From NCBI GenBank assembly GCA_021325175.1, contig JAJPHS010000127.1:76909-111898 (forward strand): a DNA stretch of 34,990 nt, written 5' to 3'. The notes beneath the pieces are model-generated. The model saw nothing but the letters and a program-made list of their open reading frames with translations. It was not told where the DNA came from and searched no databases. Shown piece after piece: positions 33,506 through 34,990 of this stretch. Each line of letters opens with the position of its first letter. Positions within the stretch are counted from its first letter, which is position 1. Source of the stretch: Terriglobia bacterium. Its GTDB lineage: Bacteria > Acidobacteriota > Terriglobia > Bryobacterales > Bryobacteraceae. Position numbers and translations under genes: made by a program.

Positions 33506-33511
33506 AGTATA
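33506..33511 (-). promoter_or_regulatory. Candidate -10 (TATACT) for the SPFH-polyamine operon
   Basis: TATACT on the minus strand lies 29 bases before the ATG at 33476, giving a leader of about 23 bases that includes the GGAGG. The -35 region is weak. The rest of the 170-base divergent gap (33477-33646) shows no second clear promoter and no strong repeat. Confidence 0.45.
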
Positions 33512-33646
33512 ACGCCAGCGGTAACCGAAATGTTCCGCCATTCCGCGATCTGCCGGCGCTGGAGGACGGATTTTAATCCGCGCAGGGCTTTGGTCCTGCT
33601 GTTTGGGATGAATCCCGCCGCAATTGTGGCAAACTACGAATTCATC

Positions 33647-34210
33647 ATGAGCTGCGAATTGTGGTTGATCCGCCACGGCGAAACGGAATGGAGTCTTTCC
33701 GGCCAGCACACCTCGCGTACGGATCTGCCGCTGCTTCCCGAAGGCGAGCAGCGCGCCGGCGCGTTACGCGAAATTCTCGCCGGGAAAAATTTCGCGCGCG
33801 TGCTTTCCAGCCCGATGCGCCGCGCGATCGACACCGCGCGCCTGGCAGGATTCACTCCCCAGCCCTGCGCCGATCTGCGCGAATGGCAATACGGCGACTA
33901 CGAAGGCTTAACCACGGCGCAAATCCGTCAATTCGCGCCGGATTGGTCCATATGGACCTCGAATCCTCCCAATGGCGAGACGGCCGATCGGGTTGCCGCT
34001 CGCGCCGACCGCGTCATTTCCGAAGCGCTGCTGGCGCCCGGCAGCGTCGCGCTGTTCGGCCACGGCCATATGCTGCGCGTGCTGGCCGCCCGCTGGCTCG
34101 ATTTGCCGCCGCAATGCGGGCGATTTTTCTCCTTGAGCACGGCCTCGGTCAGCGTGCTGGCGATCGAGCATGAAATGCATGTGATCCGTTTGTGGAATCG
34201 GGTAGCATGA
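33647..34210 (+). CDS. Histidine phosphatase superfamily protein (phosphoglycerate mutase-like)
   Basis: The protein is 187 residues from the ATG at 33647; the frame is open to 33530 but the domain starts only at MSCELWLIRHGETEW. The catalytic histidine is His10 in LIRHGE, with SSPMRRAIDTA and the second histidine in LFGHGHMLR near residue 150. REWQYGDYEG is typical of the GpmB/CobC branch. It probably dephosphorylates a small sugar- or nucleotide-related phosphate; GpmB-type broad phosphatase and alpha-ribazole phosphatase are both possible. No Shine-Dalgarno sequence is seen. Its stop overlaps a nine-codon ORF leading to the next gene. Confidence 0.88.
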   Translation: MSCELWLIRHGETEWSLSGQHTSRTDLPLLPEGEQRAGALREILAGKNFARVLSSPMRRAIDTARLAGFTPQPCADLREWQYGDYEGLTTAQIRQFAPDWSIWTSNPPNGETADRVAARADRVISEALLAPGSVALFGHGHMLRVLAARWLDLPPQCGRFFSLSTASVSVLAIEHEMHVIRLWNRVA

Positions 34211-34236
34211 AGATTACGCCACGAACACGCCAGTGA
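34207..34236 (+). CDS. Nine-codon linker ORF between two genes
   Basis: ATG at 34207 overlaps the phosphatase stop (ATGA). The ORF encodes MKITPRTRQ, and its TGA overlaps the in-frame GTG of the following gene (GTGA). It may pass ribosomes from one gene to the next or act as a leader peptide. Chance is a serious alternative. Confidence 0.25.
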   Translation: MKITPRTRQ

Positions 34237-34990
34237 ATCACCGCATGCCGTCTCATGCGACGCTCTCGAACCCTAAATTGCGAACCGAGCCGGCATGGCT
34301 CTGGCCCAACCTGCTGAGCATCGACGCTCCGGTGGTCGCGCTGCTCTGGCAGCTTTTATTCGCGCGATGTTTTCACGCCGCGGTCAGCGCGATGCCGGCC
34401 GTGTTGCTGGTGCTTGCCGTGTGGCTGATCTACGCGGCGGATCGCTTGCTTGATGTTCGCGGCGCAAGCTGGACGCGCCTGCCGCGACATGAGTTTTATC
34501 GCCGCCATGGCGCGGTGGTGACGCCGGTCTGGATCGGCGTGCTGGCGCTTGCGGCGTGGCTCGCCTGCACGCGGCTGCCGGCCGGGATTTTCGCGCGCGG
34601 CGCGGGATTGGCAGGCGTGGTCGCGCTCTATTTCTTCATCGTTCATCGCCTGCAATGGAGCTGGCCCAAGGAGCTGGCGGTGGCCGTCCTTTTTGCGCTC
34701 GGCGCATCGCTTACGGCGTGGGAGAAAGTGCGATCGCCAGGCGACGTCGCCACCATCGTTTTGTTCTCCTGCCTGTGCTGGATCAACTGCGCCGCTATCG
34801 AGAAGTGGGAGCGCGGGAGCGCGGCCGCGTGGCCGGTGGGCGGCGCGGCGTGGCTGGTCGCGCTGGCGGCGATGCTGTTGGTCTACGCTCATCGGCCGGT
34901 GCTCAGCGGCGCCGAGGCGGCCAGCGCCCTGGCCTTCGTCGCGCTCGATCACGCCCGCGAGCGTCTGTCGCCGGACGCGCTGCGCGTTCT
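34233..34990 (+). CDS. Multi-spanning membrane protein, UbiA-like (3' truncated by window)
   Basis: The frame runs open from GTG 34233 (or ATG 34245, 4 codons later) to the window end, about 252 residues. The N-terminal hydrophilic 20 residues are followed by WLWPNLLSIDAPVVALLWQ and then a chain of hydrophobic helices. VWLIYAADRLLDV (about 70-82) recalls the Asp-rich motif of UbiA-type prenyltransferases, and FYRRH plus WPKELAV are also seen in UbiA-like proteins of acidobacteria as I remember them. If so it would prenylate or handle a lipid carrier. The identity is tentative, the coding status firmer because of long hydrophobic runs and tight linkage to the phosphatase gene. Confidence 0.6.
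   Translation, partial: MNHRMPSHATLSNPKLRTEPAWLWPNLLSIDAPVVALLWQLLFARCFHAAVSAMPAVLLVLAVWLIYAADRLLDVRGASWTRLPRHEFYRRHGAVVTPVWIGVLALAAWLACTRLPAGIFARGAGLAGVVALYFFIVHRLQWSWPKELAVAVLFALGASLTAWEKVRSPGDVATIVLFSCLCWINCAAIEKWERGSAAAWPVGGAAWLVALAAMLLVYAHRPVLSGAEAASALAFVALDHARERLSPDALRV

Overview
This window most likely comes from a GC-rich member of the Acidobacteriota, in or near the Solibacter/Bryobacter group. The clearest marker is the Oar-like TonB-dependent receptor at 13800-17033. It has an N-terminal carboxypeptidase-regulatory-like domain and the plug motif TELPLNGRN, an architecture that is greatly expanded in that phylum. The short gene lying directly upstream of an amidase and the mixture of catabolic genes fit as well. 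This assignment is inference: there is no rRNA or other phylogenetic marker here. I see no tRNA, rRNA, CRISPR array, insertion sequence, integrase or phage gene. The region reads as ordinary, densely coded chromosome.

Layout. Positions 1-1743 hold the end of a bifunctional enoyl-CoA hydratase/3-hydroxyacyl-CoA dehydrogenase. A convergent block follows on the minus strand: a tiny Tat-like gene plus an amidase (3362-1756), then a four-gene operon (7957-3393) of threonine dehydratase-like enzyme, GT-C membrane glycosyltransferase, a DapF-like protein lacking both catalytic cysteines, and a UDP-sugar dehydrogenase. Positions 7992-11983 hold small independent genes: an OsmC-family protein, a small hypothetical, a FlK-type thioesterase, a lipoprotein, an ACAD10/11-type acyl-CoA dehydrogenase and an Fpg/Nei-type DNA glycosylase. 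A secreted amidase (13651-11984) diverges from the TonB-dependent receptor. Next come a minus-strand egtB-egtD ergothioneine operon (19127-17083), a plus-strand alpha-glucan phosphorylase and a zinc-ribbon protein.

The most interesting region is 33476-22535. It is a run of twelve closely spaced minus-strand genes: SPFH/band-7 protein with zinc ribbon, AdoMet decarboxylase, two zinc-ribbon DUF4178 proteins, a 61-residue secreted peptide, DUF350, membrane-anchored spermidine synthase, RDD membrane protein, TPR lipoprotein, CPBP-type intramembrane protease, HAD phosphatase and ROK sugar kinase. The first seven form a coherent module that couples aminopropyl chemistry to membrane proteins of unknown function. 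The window closes with a histidine phosphatase and the start of a multi-spanning membrane protein, joined by a nine-codon linker ORF.

Start codons were revised where Shine-Dalgarno sequences, overlaps or domain boundaries disagreed with the longest reading frame. Three genes at tight or overlapping junctions appear to start with TTG. Several first genes have a -10-like hexamer so close to the start codon that leaderless transcripts are likely.
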